Shown in pieces: positions 14,395-15,394 of a stretch of DNA of 15,394 nucleotides. Within the stretch, counting starts at the first letter, position 1. Each line of letters starts with the position of its first letter. The notes beneath the pieces were generated by a model that worked only from the letters and a program-made list of their open reading frames with translations, had not been told where the DNA came from and made no database searches. The stretch is from Firmicutes bacterium UBA4845 (lineage in GTDB: Bacteria > Bacillota > Clostridia > Tissierellales > Sedimentibacteraceae), in NCBI GenBank assembly GCA_002399975.1, contig DHER01000076.1:1-15394 (forward strand), in the 5' to 3' direction. Both the position numbers and the translations under genes were made by a program.

Positions 14395-15174
14395 ATGTCA
14401 AATAACAGATTTAACGGAAAAGTGGCTGTTGTTGTAGGAGGAACTTCAGGTATAGGGCTTGAAATAGTTAATGGGTTGATTGATGAAGGCGCGTTTGTAG
14501 TTGTAGGAGCCAGAAGAAAAAATCTTCTTGAAAATTTAGAGAAAAAACATGGAAACAAGCTGATAGGGGTTCAAGCTGATACTAATATTGAAAATGATCA
14601 TATTAGACTTGTAAAGACAGCTGTTGAAAAATTCGGCAGGCTGGATTTGGCGTTTAATGTGGCAGGTGCCTCAAAGAGCGGTACCATAGGAGACATATCG
14701 GAAGAGGATTGGATGTGGACTGTTAATCTTTGTCTTAAGGGCGTGTTTTTAGGTATGAAGCACCAGATAAATCAGATGAAAAAGAATGGCGGAGGTGCCA
14801 TAGTCAACATATCATCTTTGAACAGTGAAGTACCTATGTGGGGAGGATCGGCATATTCTTCTGCTAAGGCTGCAGTCTCCATGCTTACAAAGAATGCTGT
14901 TTTGGAATACACTAAAGACAATATAAGATTTAATGCACTGCTGCCGGGGTTGATAGAAACTCCCTTGACAGATGATTTAACAAACAATAAAGCAATAAAT
15001 GAAGCATATATGGAGCGTATACCTATGAAGAGAGCTGGACATCCAGCTGAAATGGCCAAAGCTGCATTGTTCTTGGCAAGTGATGACGCCAGCTATATTA
15101 CCGGGTCTACACTTATAGCAGATGGCGGATGGTCTACTACCGGATATCCGGATTTAAGCAAGTTTTTAGGATAA
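14395..15174 (+). CDS. Short-chain dehydrogenase/reductase (classical SDR)
   Basis: This NAD(P)-dependent oxidoreductase of the classical SDR family has 259 residues, the usual length. Visible features are the cofactor motif GGTSGIG (15-21), NVAG (88-91, the NAG motif), the catalytic S141, and Y154-x3-K158 in YSSAKAA. The C-terminal TGSTLIADGGW is the usual end of FabG-like members. An Arg pair at 40-41 after the second strand (GARRK) favours NADPH. The substrate is unknown. AGGAGG (14384-14389) lies 5 bases before the ATG, and a 100-base gap separates it from galE. I see only poor promoter matches in that gap. A forked terminator follows. Confidence 0.88.
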   Translation: MSNNRFNGKVAVVVGGTSGIGLEIVNGLIDEGAFVVVGARRKNLLENLEKKHGNKLIGVQADTNIENDHIRLVKTAVEKFGRLDLAFNVAGASKSGTIGDISEEDWMWTVNLCLKGVFLGMKHQINQMKKNGGGAIVNISSLNSEVPMWGGSAYSSAKAAVSMLTKNAVLEYTKDNIRFNALLPGLIETPLTDDLTNNKAINEAYMERIPMKRAGHPAEMAKAALFLASDDASYITGSTLIADGGWSTTGYPDLSKFLG

Positions 15175-15198
15175 TTCATACATTTTATCTGAAATTAG

Positions 15199-15267
15199 AA
15201 AAGAGCTGTCGGATATGAACCGTTCTGTCGGTTATTATCAAATCATTCATTAGTACAGCTCTTTTTT
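15199..15267 (+). terminator. Rho-independent terminator after the SDR gene
   Basis: AAAAGAGCTGT (15199-15209) pairs with ACAGCTCTTTTTT (15255-15267), ending in six T. The loop holds an inner hairpin, AACCG/CGGTT (15218-15233), giving a forked structure. Confidence 0.75.
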
Positions 15268-15318
15268 GTCCTTGAATAATATTGTTAAAAAATTCATCTG
15301 ATTTGTTCAAGCATATTG

Positions 15319-15331
15319 TTGAAAATTTCAA
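15319..15331. repeat. Palindrome near the right edge
   Basis: TTGAAA and TTTCAA form a perfect inverted repeat with a single central base, flanked by CATAT and TATATG. It could be an operator of a gene beyond the window. No gene is seen in 15268-15394. Confidence 0.25.
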
Positions 15332-15394
15332 TATATGAAAAATTTATCAATATTAGTCAAGCCTTAGTTTGTAGATTTGCAGCCCTTATGGTCA

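Overview
The window looks like chromosomal DNA of an anaerobic, low-GC Gram-positive bacterium of the class Clostridia. The reasons are the strong AGGAGG-type ribosome binding sites, SLH-domain surface proteins, a Firmicutes-style split tyrosine kinase system (separate Wzz-like adaptor and cytoplasmic kinase), a c-di-GMP-I riboswitch and a group B-like [FeFe]-hydrogenase. A cellulolytic or thermophilic clostridial relative is possible, but the sequence alone does not fix the genus. All supported genes lie on the + strand.

Left part (about 260-6460): a sigma-A-like promoter is followed by a c-di-GMP-I (GEMM-I) riboswitch whose 3' end overlaps a candidate terminator stem. Next come a CpsB/YwqE-type PHP tyrosine phosphatase, a Wzz/YveK-type membrane adaptor and a CapB/YwqD-type BY-kinase with a C-terminal tyrosine cluster. 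These overlap or abut. After about 120 bases without a clear terminator come two secreted SLH-domain proteins and a membrane-anchored helical protein. No glycosyltransferase, flippase or polymerase gene lies among them. The simplest reading is a c-di-GMP-responsive cell-surface module in which a phosphorylation switch sits beside wall-bound proteins.

Middle (6463-9102): a 550-base non-coding stretch contains long complementary segments and may encode a structured RNA. It is followed by an AT-rich two-ORF locus that reads as one membrane-anchored GT51-like transglycosylase broken by a frameshift. Then come a decayed remnant of a small Cro/C1-type regulator and a GNAT acetyltransferase. This looks like a less conserved, partly decaying accessory patch.

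Right part (9130-15394): a small thioredoxin-like [2Fe-2S] ferredoxin and a monomeric multi-cluster [FeFe]-hydrogenase form a two-gene operon. After it come separately transcribed genes: a lipoprotein and a second, stand-alone Wzz-type protein, each with an extended -10 promoter, then GalE and a short-chain dehydrogenase. Hairpin terminators follow the Wzz gene and the dehydrogenase. GalE and the second Wzz suggest that further polysaccharide genes may lie nearby, outside the window.
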